This document shows, one piece after another, positions 43,306 to 51,677 of a DNA stretch of 64,000 nucleotides (position 1 is the first letter of the stretch; every line of letters starts with the position of its first letter). This DNA comes from Clostridiales bacterium (GTDB lineage: Bacteria; Bacillota; Clostridia; Christensenellales; Borkfalkiaceae). Location: NCBI GenBank assembly GCA_022508245.1, contig JAFLVO010000001.1, forward strand, positions 682,001-746,000, written 5' to 3'. The position numbers and the translations under genes are program-made. The notes under the pieces are model-generated. The model ran no database searches and was not told the origin of the DNA. It saw only the letters and a list, made by a program, of their open reading frames with translations.

Positions 43306-43390
43306 TGGTGCACTCGACAGGAGTTGAACCTGCATGGGGTTAACCACAAGATCCTTAGTCTTGCGCGTCTGCCAATTCCGCCACGAGTGC
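43306..43390 (-). tRNA. tRNA-Leu (anticodon AAG)
   Basis: 85 nt including encoded CCA. Acceptor GCACTCG/CGAGTGC, D-arm TGGCGGAATTGGCAGACGC, anticodon stem CAAGA/TCTTG around CTAAGGA (anticodon AAG, reads CUU and, if A34 becomes inosine, CUC), class II variable arm and T-loop TTCAACT. Confidence 0.93.
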
Positions 43391-43464
43391 TTTAAAACAA
43401 GGTAAATTTTATAATATTTTAACTTTATTGTCAAGTCAAATTCGGGTGTTTTGGAAAAATTATT

Positions 43465-44052
43465 TCAGCTTTTTACCATGTCCTTTAATATTTCAGTCAC
43501 GCGTTGGCTCAAATGTTCTAAATTTGAGTTATTATGTATGACATAGTACTTCGTTAAATCACAATTTTCGTAATCAAATTGACTTTTAATGCGCAAAATT
43601 GCCTCTTTTGTTGAAATACCGCTCCTTTTTACTATGCTTTGAATTCTGTCGTCTAAATTCCTTAAAACAACAATAACGCCGTCAAAAAGCCTTTCAAAAC
43701 CGCTTTCAAACAGCAGCGGAACCTCTAAAAAGCACAATTTTTGTGCCTTCATCCTCTCAAATGCGCAGTCTAAAATTTTAGAGTGCGTTATTTTATTTAA
43801 TTTTTCAAGCTCCTCTTTATCTTCAAAAACTATGCTCGAAAGCTTGCTTTTATCCAGTTTTCCGTCAATATAAATTTGCTCGCCGAATGTATTTTTTAAG
43901 TCATTATCAAAGGTGCCGCCGTTCAAAAGCTCAAAATATATTTCGTCACAGGAAAAGACGGGAAAGCCCGCTCTCTCTATTATAGAGCATACCTCGGACT
44001 TTCCGCTTCCTATCCCTCCCGTTATTGCTATTTTTAAATTACTTTGCGTCAT
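43465..44052 (-). CDS. coaE: Dephospho-CoA kinase
   Basis: 195 aa. Last step of coenzyme A synthesis, phosphorylating the ribose 3'-OH of dephospho-CoA. P-loop ITGGIGSGKSEVCSII at the N terminus, conserved FLEVPLLFESGFE (~100) and lid region VVLRNLDDRIQSIVKRSG. Start overlaps the polA stop by 14 bp, the usual polA-coaE pairing. Confidence 0.96.
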   Translation of the reverse strand: MTQSNLKIAITGGIGSGKSEVCSIIERAGFPVFSCDEIYFELLNGGTFDNDLKNTFGEQIYIDGKLDKSKLSSIVFEDKEELEKLNKITHSKILDCAFERMKAQKLCFLEVPLLFESGFERLFDGVIVVLRNLDDRIQSIVKRSGISTKEAILRIKSQFDYENCDLTKYYVIHNNSNLEHLSQRVTEILKDMVKS

Positions 44053-46594
44053 ACCAATTTTTCCCCGTATGCACCTCTACCGTCAAAGGCACTTTCAGCT
44101 TTACAGCATTTTCCATTTCGTATTTCAAAATTTGCGAAGCGCGCTCCACTTCATTTAAGGGAGCTTCAAGTACCAATTCGTCGTGAACCTGCAAAATCAT
44201 TTTTGTTTTGAGCTTTTCGTTTTCAAGCGCATTTGCAACGTTAATCATAGCAATTTTAATAATATCTGCGCTTGAACCCTGCAACGGCATATTCATTGCC
44301 GCCCTTTCGCCGAACTGCCTTAAATTGTAATTAGACGAATTTATTTCCGAAATTACCCTCTTTCTGCCCGTTAAAGTGCAGACAAAGCCGTGTTTTCTTG
44401 CAAAATCAACATTAGACTGCATATAGTCTTTAACGGCGCTGTAAGTTGCAAAATATTTTTCTATATACTCCCTCGCCGTTGAAACGGGAATATTCAGGTT
44501 TTTAGAGAGCCCGAAGTCACTTATTCCGTAAATTATGCCGAAGTTTACCGCCTTTGCCTCTCTGCGCATTTTGGAAGTAACTTCTTCAAACGGCACGCCG
44601 AAGACCTGCGACGCAGTGACTGAATGGATATCAATACCCGAATTATAGGCTTCAATCAGCTCTTTACACTCGGAAAAATGCGCCAAAAGCCTCAATTCAA
44701 TCTGCGAATAGTCGGCATCGATAAAAATATTGCCATCTCTCGGTACAAACATTTTTCTAAGCTCCCGTCCCTCGTCTTCGCGGATAGGAATATTTTGCAG
44801 ATTGGGCTCGGAGCTTGAAAGTCTTCCCGTTGCCGTAACCGTCTGACGGAAAGTCGTATGAACAACCTCGCTTTTCTTATCAACAAGCGGTCTGAACCCT
44901 TCAATGTAGGTTGAATTGAGCTTCTGATACATACGGAAATTGAGAATATCGCCGACAACGGGATATTTATCCGTAAGCTTCTCCAAAATTTCCGCACCCG
45001 TAGAGTATTTTCCTGTCTTCTTCTTAAAAATCCCGTTTACTCCCAGCTTTTCATACAGAACTTTTCCAAGCTGTGCAGGCGAATTGATATTGAACTCACA
45101 ATCGCAAGCAGAATAAATTTTTTGCTTATACTCTTCCAAAAGGGTTGCGTAATGCCTTGAAAGATTGTCCATTTCATCAAGACTTACCTTCATCCCGCTC
45201 TTTTCCATTTTGAAAAGAACCTTTACAAGCGGTTTTTCAATCTCGTTATATAGCTTTGAAACCCCCTCTTCTTCAAGTTTTTTGCCAAACAAATTGAAAA
45301 TCTCGTGGAGCGCAAACGCGCCGAACTGTCTGTCATAGAGATAGTAGTCGCAAATCTCACCGAAATTCAAATTATTTGTGTTGTAATCGCACAGATATTT
45401 TGCAATGGATAAGTCGTCAAACTCACAGCAAAAATCAATTCCCATTTCACTTAACGCGTGCATTTGGGCTTTACTGTCAAACGCAATAACTCTATTGCTC
45501 TTTTTTCCGTAAATTTCGCAGAGAACGCTGTCAAATTCTGCACGCGACATACCGTCAAGTGAAAACAAGTCCTCCGTGGCTTTAACGGAGTACTGCTTGC
45601 CTCCGCAGTAGATTTCCGCGCCAAGCTTTGTCAACTCAACGGCAAACACACTGCTGTTTTCCAAATCGTCTGAAATTTGCGACAGGTTTTTGCACTCGAT
45701 TTTCTCGGGATAGACAATTTCCGAGTGAGTTTCATTTACATCTTCTGTAAAAATATCGAGCCCAAGGAAGCTTCTGAACTCCAACTCGGTAAAAATACGC
45801 TTAACTTCGCTATCGAATTTCTGAGGCGCAACGCAATCTTCAAGGTTAATTGAGATATCGCAATTTCTGTCAATCTTTGCAAGATTATACGACAGATATG
45901 CGAGTTCTTTGTTATTGACAAACTTTTCCTTGACGCTTCCTTTAAGTTCGCCGATATGTTCGTAAATTCCGTCGAGACTTGCGTATTTATTCAACAAATC
46001 GAGAGCCGTTTTTTCGCCTATGCCGGGGACGCCTGGAATATTGTCCGATTTATCGCCCATAAGAGCCTTTAGATCTATAATCTGGCGGGGCTCAAGCCCT
46101 ATTTCCGCTACAAAATTTTTATCCGTCAACCTGTAAATATCCGAAACACCCTTTTTAGTAAAGCAAACGTCAGTTTTATCGTTGACAAGCTGATAACTGT
46201 CCCTGTCGCCCGTATAGAGCAAGCTGTGCACGTCGAATTTTGCGGACAAAGTACCCAAAATATCGTCCGCCTCAATACCTTCCTGCTGATATATGGCAAT
46301 TTTCATTGCCTTTAAAAGATTTTTCAAAGGTTCGACCTGCACCGCCAAATCATCGGGCATGGGCTTTCGCGTGCCCTTATATCCGTCGTACATCTTATGT
46401 CTGAACGTCGGTGCCTTCATATCGAAGGCAACCAAAATATACTCGGGTTTTTCATCGGACAGAATTTTGAAAAGCAGCTTTGTAAAGCCGAAAATTGCGT
46501 TCGTAGGCGTTCCGTCTGCCGTTGTGAATACGGGCGTTGCGTAGAACGCGCGGTTAAAAAGACTGTTGCCGTCAATTAAAACAAGTTTATTCAT
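44039..46594 (-). CDS. polA: DNA polymerase I
   Basis: 851 aa. 5'-3' exonuclease domain (1-290; LVAFDMKAPTFRHKMYDGYK, GDKSDNIPGVPGIGEKTA), a vestigial 3'-5' exonuclease domain (~300-460; FAVELTKLG replaces the DxE site, so no proofreading) and family A polymerase domain (~480-851) with motif A DADYSQIELRLLAH, motif B RREAKAVNFGIIYG and motif C QVHDELVLE. Fills gaps and removes RNA primers. The start has no Shine-Dalgarno sequence; TTGATT-N17-TAAACT ends 6 nt before the ATG, indicating a leaderless mRNA. Confidence 0.97.
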   Translation of the reverse strand: MNKLVLIDGNSLFNRAFYATPVFTTADGTPTNAIFGFTKLLFKILSDEKPEYILVAFDMKAPTFRHKMYDGYKGTRKPMPDDLAVQVEPLKNLLKAMKIAIYQQEGIEADDILGTLSAKFDVHSLLYTGDRDSYQLVNDKTDVCFTKKGVSDIYRLTDKNFVAEIGLEPRQIIDLKALMGDKSDNIPGVPGIGEKTALDLLNKYASLDGIYEHIGELKGSVKEKFVNNKELAYLSYNLAKIDRNCDISINLEDCVAPQKFDSEVKRIFTELEFRSFLGLDIFTEDVNETHSEIVYPEKIECKNLSQISDDLENSSVFAVELTKLGAEIYCGGKQYSVKATEDLFSLDGMSRAEFDSVLCEIYGKKSNRVIAFDSKAQMHALSEMGIDFCCEFDDLSIAKYLCDYNTNNLNFGEICDYYLYDRQFGAFALHEIFNLFGKKLEEEGVSKLYNEIEKPLVKVLFKMEKSGMKVSLDEMDNLSRHYATLLEEYKQKIYSACDCEFNINSPAQLGKVLYEKLGVNGIFKKKTGKYSTGAEILEKLTDKYPVVGDILNFRMYQKLNSTYIEGFRPLVDKKSEVVHTTFRQTVTATGRLSSSEPNLQNIPIREDEGRELRKMFVPRDGNIFIDADYSQIELRLLAHFSECKELIEAYNSGIDIHSVTASQVFGVPFEEVTSKMRREAKAVNFGIIYGISDFGLSKNLNIPVSTAREYIEKYFATYSAVKDYMQSNVDFARKHGFVCTLTGRKRVISEINSSNYNLRQFGERAAMNMPLQGSSADIIKIAMINVANALENEKLKTKMILQVHDELVLEAPLNEVERASQILKYEMENAVKLKVPLTVEVHTGKNWYDAK

Positions 46595-46600
46595 AATTAT

Positions 46601-46629
46601 AGTTTACCACTTTACGACGACAAAATCAA
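46601..46629 (-). promoter_or_regulatory. Promoter of polA-coaE, leaderless geometry
   Basis: TTGATT (46624-46629), 17 nt, TAAACT (46601-46606), then 6 nt to the ATG (46592-46594). Confidence 0.65.
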
Positions 46630-46637
46630 CGCATTTA

Positions 46638-46669
46638 ACAAAAAATACCCCCGCCGATGAGCGAGGGTA
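46638..46669 (-). terminator. Terminator of coaX
   Basis: TACCCTCGC and GCGGGGGTA form a hairpin on the minus strand followed by TTTTTTG, 27 bp past the coaX stop. Confidence 0.8.
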
Positions 46670-46695
46670 AAAACTTTAAATAACTTCTGTTTACA

Positions 46696-47472
46696 CTATT
46701 TCTCTATGCTGTTTAAATCGTATAAATATTTTAGTCCTTCCAAAGTGAGCAACTTATCTACTTTGTCTATGCAATTTATTTCTTTTGAAATTATTTCCGA
46801 AAAACCGCCCGTTGCAACCACCGTTATGTTCTCAACATTTAATTCGCGCTTGATTTTCTTTACGATATATTCAACGAGCCCCGCGAACCCGAACACTATG
46901 CCAGACTGCATATTTGTGACCGTATTTTTACCGATAACCGTTGCCGGACGCTCTATTTCAACCTTAGGAAGCTTTGCAGTTCCCTTTACAAGACTATCCA
47001 AGGAGCCTTTGATTCCCGGTGAGATGATGCCGCCGATAAAATCGCCCTTACTGTCTATTACGTTAAATGTCGTCGCAGTACCGAAATCTACGATAATTAA
47101 AGGATAGCCGTACTTTTTAACAGCCCATACATTGTTTACGATTCTGTCCGCGCCCACTTCCCTTACGTTGTCAACCTTCATATTCAGCCCCGTTTTTAGC
47201 CCGGGAGCGAGCATTAAAGGTTTGAATTTCAAGAAAGTCAGGCACATACGCTCCAAAGTATAGTCAAGCGAGGGCACTACCGACGAAATAATTCCACCTG
47301 TAACGCCCGCAGGAGTAATACCGTTGCTTCTTAATATATTTAAAAGCTGTTCGCCGTATTCATCCGATGTTTTATTGTGCTCGGTTGCAACACGAAAGCT
47401 TAATTTAAGTTCGTCTCCGTCGAAAACGGCATATTTTATATTGGTATTTCCTATATCAAGACAAATGATCAT
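46696..47472 (-). CDS. coaX: Type III pantothenate kinase
   Basis: 258 aa. First step of coenzyme A synthesis. ASKHA fold: MIICLDIGNTNIKYAVFDG at the N terminus, GADRIVNNVWAVKKYG (~105) with VDFGTATTFNVID, and GGIISPGIKGSLDSL. GAAGGAT precedes the ATG. Starts 3 bp after the ECF transporter gene, suggesting pantothenate uptake and use are coupled. Confidence 0.96.
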   Translation of the reverse strand: MIICLDIGNTNIKYAVFDGDELKLSFRVATEHNKTSDEYGEQLLNILRSNGITPAGVTGGIISSVVPSLDYTLERMCLTFLKFKPLMLAPGLKTGLNMKVDNVREVGADRIVNNVWAVKKYGYPLIIVDFGTATTFNVIDSKGDFIGGIISPGIKGSLDSLVKGTAKLPKVEIERPATVIGKNTVTNMQSGIVFGFAGLVEYIVKKIKRELNVENITVVATGGFSEIISKEINCIDKVDKLLTLEGLKYLYDLNSIEK

Positions 47473-47475
47473 CTT

Positions 47476-48114
47476 TTATCCTTCAACAGTATCTTCTAAA
47501 ATATAATCTGAATCGTTGTCAGCCTTTGCTTTTGAAATTACAATTTTACCGCTGATTTTACGGAGCACCGTAACATAGACGGGAACAAGAATAAAACAGG
47601 CAACAAGTTCTATCGGGAAGTAAATTGCAATTGCCACATTTAAAATCTGCGTAAGTGCACCCATAATATCCCCTACCCAGATATTTACGGCAAGCAGGTA
47701 TAAAACGGTATTTGTAAGTGAACCGACCACTCCTGCTACTGCCGCAGGAAGCATATCCCTTATATATCTGTTTTTGACTTTTTTAAATAGCCTTGACAGC
47801 CCGAAATACGTCCAGTACGCCGTTATACCTATAAAACATCTCGGCAAAACGGAAATGAGCGGATTTGCATAGAATATAAAAAGTGAAGCAAAAATCAAAC
47901 AAAAAATGCAGCTGCATACGCCGAGTATCGTGCCGCCGATAAAGCTTTTACGCCAATCGTCGTATATGCTTAAAGCTATTGCCACGGGCAGTGAAAGGAT
48001 GCAAGCTGTCATCCCCAATCCGGAAAGCACCGTGCCTTCCAAAAGAAAAAGAACAAAAATCAGTGACGACATTACGCCGATAAATGCCACAAAATGTGCC
48101 TTATCGCTCTTCAT
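47476..48114 (-). CDS. ECF transporter substrate-binding (S) component, probably for pantothenate
   Basis: 212 aa with about six transmembrane helices (FIGVMSSLIFVLFLLEG, ILSLPVAIALSIYD and others), the size and layout of ECF S components. The helix with PVYVTVLRKISGK precedes an acidic cytoplasmic tail. GGAGG precedes the ATG. Substrate inferred from tight linkage to coaX; other vitamins are possible. The shared energising EcfAT module is not in this window. Confidence 0.8.
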   Translation of the reverse strand: MKSDKAHFVAFIGVMSSLIFVLFLLEGTVLSGLGMTACILSLPVAIALSIYDDWRKSFIGGTILGVCSCIFCLIFASLFIFYANPLISVLPRCFIGITAYWTYFGLSRLFKKVKNRYIRDMLPAAVAGVVGSLTNTVLYLLAVNIWVGDIMGALTQILNVAIAIYFPIELVACFILVPVYVTVLRKISGKIVISKAKADNDSDYILEDTVEG

Positions 48115-48257
48115 AAAACCTCCGTCGAATTCCCATAGGGATATCCGCAGTTAAAATATTATTGTGCCAAACACGGTCTGATTCAAATCGATATCAGCCG
48201 AAAGCACTGCAACTATTTTACCACCTATTAATTATTTTGGCAAGCAAATAAAACAGG

Positions 48258-48541
48258 TACGGATATTCAACCTCAACAGATATACCTGCAAGCGGCTTGT
48301 TTTGGGCTTTTCCTGCGTTAAACTCGCTCGTAGTAGGGCTCGCTACAACTTCGCTCGTTTGCCTTGTAAAATCACACAAAACGAGCCGTTTCAGGCGCAA
48401 AGCGTTTTTACGGAGCAAAATGGCGAGGATAGACACTCAAAACGGCGCGAAAGCGTGTTGGACACACGCCGAGCGACGGTTTGAGTGAATAGACCGGTAG
48501 ATTGCCCGTAAAAATATATTTGTTGAGGTCGAATATCCGTA
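48258..48541. repeat. 284-bp fold-back element with 27-bp terminal inverted repeats
   Basis: The ends 48258-48284 and 48515-48541 are reverse complements with two mismatches (both ends read TACGGATATTC from outside). Internal hairpins include GCGTGT/ACACGC near 48452-48470 and CACTCAAA/TTTGAGTG arms. Short ORFs on both strands lack ribosome signals, so it is non-coding. A non-autonomous transposable element (MITE-like) or a large structured RNA would fit. No clear target-site duplication is seen. Confidence 0.6.
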
Positions 48542-48581
48542 ACATTTTTACGAATTTTTAAATATTATTTAATATACGGAA

Positions 48582-48605
48582 ACCGTACAAAAAACCTTGT
48601 ACGGT
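48582..48605. other. Hairpin upstream of the 67-aa gene
   Basis: ACCGTACAA and TTGTACGGT form a perfect 9-bp stem with a 6-nt loop, 58 bp before the ATG at 48664. It may be a 5'-leader element or the edge of the fold-back region. Confidence 0.45.
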
Positions 48606-48663
48606 ACTGCATTGGCACACAAAAAATATTACATACCGCCATGCAGGAAAAGAGGAGGATTTT

Positions 48664-48867
48664 ATGAATATCTTTTCAAGTTGCGGCAATAACACCTGCC
48701 TTTGGATACTGATTCTTTTACTTCTTACGGCCGGTTTTACCGGAAGCAGTCTTGAGGACGTACTTTCGGGAAGCTGCACTCCTATATTGCTTGCCTTGAT
48801 TTACAGCATGTGGAAAAACGGAACGCTTTCCCGTATGTTATGCGGCAACTGCGGCAACAACAACTGA
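48664..48867 (+). CDS. Small Cys-rich membrane protein
   Basis: 67 aa: MNIFSSCGNNTCLW, one hydrophobic helix (about 13-28), a second weak one (about 38-50), and a C-terminal CGNCGNNN. GAGGAGG lies 6 nt before the ATG and a terminator follows, so it is an independent monocistronic gene. The paired CxxC-like ends suggest metal or thiol chemistry or a role in the envelope; not recognised as a named family. Confidence 0.75.
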   Translation: MNIFSSCGNNTCLWILILLLLTAGFTGSSLEDVLSGSCTPILLALIYSMWKNGTLSRMLCGNCGNNN

Positions 48868-48887
48868 TGCGGTTGTAACTAATCAAT

Positions 48888-48916
48888 AAGGGGGTTGCCT
48901 CGCGCAACCTCCTTTT
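48888..48916 (+). terminator. Terminator of the 67-aa gene
   Basis: AAGGGGGTTGC and GCAACCTCCTT pair around a 5-nt loop and end in TTTTACTTT. It can also serve the convergent nudix gene. Confidence 0.8.
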
Positions 48917-48919
48917 ACT

Positions 48920-49447
48920 TTAATTAATACTTAAGTACTTATATACGGCGGCTATCGTTTTGGCATCGCAAATTTCGCCGTCATCAATCATTTTACATAC
49001 CTTTTCAATCTCTATGAATTCACACTCAACGAACTCGTCCTCATCCGGATTTGTATGACTTTTCAAGCAATTTTCGGCAAGATAGACGTAAATTATTTCA
49101 TCGGAATAACCTGGTGTAGGATAGAGCTTGAAGAGCTCTTTCAAATCCTTTGCTATATAACCTGTTTCTTCCTCAAGTTCACGTCTTGCCGTAATTTGTG
49201 GGGCTTCTCCCTTTTCGTGTTTGCCTGCCGGTATTTCGTATATTTCTTTACCGTAGGCATATCTGAACTGCTTTACAAGCAAAACTTTGTTATCTTTAAC
49301 GTATAAAACAGCCGAACCACCGCTGTGGTTGATATATTCGCGTTTAGCAGTCTTGCCGTCGGGCAATAAAACGCTGTCAACGTTAAATTTTAATACTTTT
49401 CCGTCGTAGATAAGTTTGCCGTCAAGCTTCTTTTCGTAAAAACTCAT
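48920..49447 (-). CDS. nudF: Nudix hydrolase, ADP-ribose pyrophosphatase type
   Basis: 175 aa. Complete Nudix box GKHEKGEAPQITARRELEEE plus TGY, N-terminal strand region YDGKVLKFNVDSVLLPDG typical of ADP-ribose pyrophosphatases. Hydrolyses ADP-ribose to AMP and ribose 5-phosphate. Start overlaps the upstream 245-aa gene stop as ATGA. Confidence 0.88.
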   Translation of the reverse strand: MSFYEKKLDGKLIYDGKVLKFNVDSVLLPDGKTAKREYINHSGGSAVLYVKDNKVLLVKQFRYAYGKEIYEIPAGKHEKGEAPQITARRELEEETGYIAKDLKELFKLYPTPGYSDEIIYVYLAENCLKSHTNPDEDEFVECEFIEIEKVCKMIDDGEICDAKTIAAVYKYLSIN

Positions 49448-50181
49448 ATAGATTTTTCAAACTCCACAATAAAAGCAAAGAGCTGTGTAACGCTCGGAGA
49501 TATGCACCTATTATATAATATAAAATAGTTATAACCGCAGGCAAGCGCTTCGACTAGATTTTTATCCCCGATCTTTACAGCAGCGAGAAGCTGATGTAGT
49601 AATTTCAGTCCGCCCTCTTTATCTTCGTCGGGGACGGGGCAATTTGTGACATAGTCAATCTCTCCGGAAATAAGCACTTCAGCCACAGATATAAGCTGCG
49701 CTCTTTGCGCATCGGGCTGTTCGGGCTCGGGATAATCGGGAGTATTGAGCTCATCTTCGTAAACCTGCGCAACAGCCTCCTGAAAGCTCTTAATTATAAC
49801 GGCACAGAACGCGCGGTAGCTTGCAACGTAGCTTCCGTCTTCGGGGAAATATCTGCGAAGAAATTCGTTGAAGTTAAGCGTATTGTTTTCAAACTCCATC
49901 AATAGACAAAATACAAACGCAATTACCTGTCCCGTCGTCTGGGGCAAGTTGACGTAGCACCTTTCGTAGGTTGAATTACTTATCGTTACAAGGCAGTTGC
50001 TCTTTACAGTGGGATAATCGAAATTGGTAGTAACCGCATCGATAAGCCCGTAAAGCTCGCGGCTGTTGACTATGCATTTTAATAAATCGGAAATTTTCGA
50101 AGGTGCAACTATAAATTTGCAGTACTTCATTTCTTCACATTTAGAAAGAAATTTTTCCACCTGTTCTTTTGTACTTTGCAT
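49444..50181 (-). CDS. Conserved-looking protein of unknown function
   Basis: 245 aa, mostly helical, with central hydrophobic segment TTGQVIAFVFCLLMEF, an acidic linker (NTPDYPEPEQPDAQ, ~150-165) and C-terminal helices. No signal peptide and no recognised motif. CGGAG lies 7 nt before the ATG. Coupled to the nudix gene downstream and divergent from the DUF4364-like gene. Confidence 0.7.
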   Translation of the reverse strand: MQSTKEQVEKFLSKCEEMKYCKFIVAPSKISDLLKCIVNSRELYGLIDAVTTNFDYPTVKSNCLVTISNSTYERCYVNLPQTTGQVIAFVFCLLMEFENNTLNFNEFLRRYFPEDGSYVASYRAFCAVIIKSFQEAVAQVYEDELNTPDYPEPEQPDAQRAQLISVAEVLISGEIDYVTNCPVPDEDKEGGLKLLHQLLAAVKIGDKNLVEALACGYNYFILYNRCISPSVTQLFAFIVEFEKSI

Positions 50182-50259
50182 AAGTTTCTCCGTTTTGTAT
50201 TACTTTTTTATATTATATCACAGTTTATTTTAAAATTGCATTATTTTAAAGCAAATATC

Positions 50260-50288
50260 TTGATTTTCATCGAAATATTATGTATAAT
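50260..50288 (+). promoter_or_regulatory. Sigma-A promoter of the DUF4364-like gene
   Basis: TTGATT (50260-50265), 17 nt, exact TATAAT (50283-50288); start about 34 nt upstream of the ATG at 50329. Confidence 0.75.
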
Positions 50289-50328
50289 ATTAAGCAATTA
50301 TTCTATTTTTAGGGAAAATCACTTCATT

Positions 50329-50853
50329 ATGTTGAAAACAGGCGAAACGTCAACCCACAAACTAATAATACTTTTCGTCTTTGACAAGATGGAAAGCGCC
50401 CTGTCCGAGCGTACGATTGTGGATATGTGCTCCACCTCCAATAACTGGATTTCGTATATGGATTGCGTAGACGTGCTGCATAGATTGAAGGACGATAATT
50501 TTATCTGCATCATAAGCCAAGATGACGATACCCTCTATACCATTACACCCGACGGCCGCGAGTCACTTGCAAACTTCTACATAAATATTCCAAAGAGCGT
50601 CAGAGAAGAAATTTCACAATTCGTTAAAAAGAACAGCGCAAGATACCGCAACAAGCAGGAGTGCCGTTCAGACTATTTCCAAAACGTAGACGGAACCTTT
50701 ACGGTAGCTTTAAAGATACTTTCCCCCGTTCAACCAATTCTTGAACTCAAATTTGTTGTTCCCGACAAGAAAACCGCAAAGGCAATTTATAAGAAATGGG
50801 AAGAAAAAGCGGCAGATTTATACTCGCTCGTATACGAGCATCTGTGTGATTAG
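50329..50853 (+). CDS. DUF4364-family winged-helix protein
   Basis: 174 aa from ATG 50329. The N-terminal part (THKLIILFVFDKMESALSER, VDVLHRLKDDNFICII, YTITPDGRESLANF) is the winged-helix arrangement of DUF4364 proteins found next to TSCPD-type genes in Clostridia. The C-terminal ~80 residues are alpha/beta. An upstream reading to 50176 overlaps the promoter and encodes an unlikely hydrophobic leader. A regulatory role is inferred; 10 bp separate it from the TSCPD gene. Confidence 0.85.
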   Translation: MLKTGETSTHKLIILFVFDKMESALSERTIVDMCSTSNNWISYMDCVDVLHRLKDDNFICIISQDDDTLYTITPDGRESLANFYINIPKSVREEISQFVKKNSARYRNKQECRSDYFQNVDGTFTVALKILSPVQPILELKFVVPDKKTAKAIYKKWEEKAADLYSLVYEHLCD

Positions 50854-50863
50854 GAGATTTTAG

Positions 50864-51124
50864 ATGTTTACTTACTTTACCTCGGGTACCTGTTCAAGGC
50901 AAATTATTTTCGACGTTGACGAGGAAAACAAGTTACGCAACGTAAAATTTATAGGCGGCTGCGGTGGAAACACACAGGGTGTTGCCCGCCTTGCCGAAGG
51001 CAAGGATATAAATGAAGTTGAGGAGCTTTTAAAAGGAGTTAAATGCAGAAACAACACCTCCTGCCCCGACCAACTTTCAAGAGCTATCACGGCATATAAG
51101 CAAAGCATAGAGAATAAAAAATAA
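50864..51124 (+). CDS. TSCPD-domain small protein
   Basis: 86 aa. Conserved GTCSRQIIFDVDE, FIGGCGGNTQGVARL and the TSCPDQLSRAI signature; all Cys of the TSCPD family are present. The domain also occurs at the C terminus of some ribonucleotide reductases, but the stand-alone family has no defined function. AGGAG precedes the ATG; a terminator follows. Confidence 0.92.
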   Translation: MFTYFTSGTCSRQIIFDVDEENKLRNVKFIGGCGGNTQGVARLAEGKDINEVEELLKGVKCRNNTSCPDQLSRAITAYKQSIENKK

Positions 51125-51147
51125 AACGGGCACACGCCCGTTTTTTT
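51123..51147 (+). terminator. Terminator of the DUF4364-TSCPD pair
   Basis: AAAACGGGC-ACAC-GCCCGTTTTTTT hairpin immediately after the stop codon. Confidence 0.9.
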
Positions 51148-51213
51148 ATGCAAATTTTTTCTCCGAATAAGTGATTATGTGTCGCATAGTACTTCGTTTA
51201 ACCCTCAAATTTG

Positions 51214-51648
51214 CTATTTTTTACCCAAAACAGTCAAATAATCGCTCAATCTACTCATATCATTGTTTACAAGATTAAAATAGAAACATCTTCCGTAATA
51301 ACCCATTTCTGCGTTGTAACGAATAAGATTAAAGCCTTTAAAACCGCTCTCAACTTGAATAAGCAGCTTTTCAAACGACATACCGTTATGCTCCTGCTTA
51401 TTGTCAAATTCGAATTCTATCCACCTGCCGCTCTTCATCGCCTCAAGCGTTTCGTCGTGTAAACTTACACCGAAAGCGGGCATATCATAGGCGCCTTCAA
51501 TCATTTCATACCAACATGTAATTATGCCTTTAAACTCGTCTGTTCCGCTTTTATAAGATTTTACCTCTCCTTCGGTGTACACGTTTATACAGTCGGCTTT
51601 TTCAAAGACGTTAGAAATTTCTCTCATATAATTTATCGCTATTACCAT
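51214..51648 (-). CDS. Protein of unknown function (144 aa)
   Basis: Alpha/beta composition with no signal peptide: GEVKSYKSGTDEFKGIITCW, EMKSGRW-like segment WIEFEFDNKQEHNGMSFEKL, and C-terminal LVNNDMSRLSDYLTVLG. No known motif. Starts 29 bp after the 81-aa gene on the same strand; no clear ribosome-binding site, so the second Met (MREISNVFEKAD) may be the true start. Confidence 0.65.
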   Translation of the reverse strand: MVIAINYMREISNVFEKADCINVYTEGEVKSYKSGTDEFKGIITCWYEMIEGAYDMPAFGVSLHDETLEAMKSGRWIEFEFDNKQEHNGMSFEKLLIQVESGFKGFNLIRYNAEMGYYGRCFYFNLVNNDMSRLSDYLTVLGKK

Positions 51649-51677
51649 ATTTTGAATTTTGACTTTAATTGCAATTT

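Noticed and set aside
44039-46594. Loss of polA proofreading as a novelty
   Set aside because: A degenerate 3'-5' exonuclease domain is common in DNA polymerase I of Bacillota.
48297-48488. Small plus-strand ORFs inside the fold-back element
   Set aside because: No ribosome-binding sites, and their sequence follows from the inverted repeats and hairpins.
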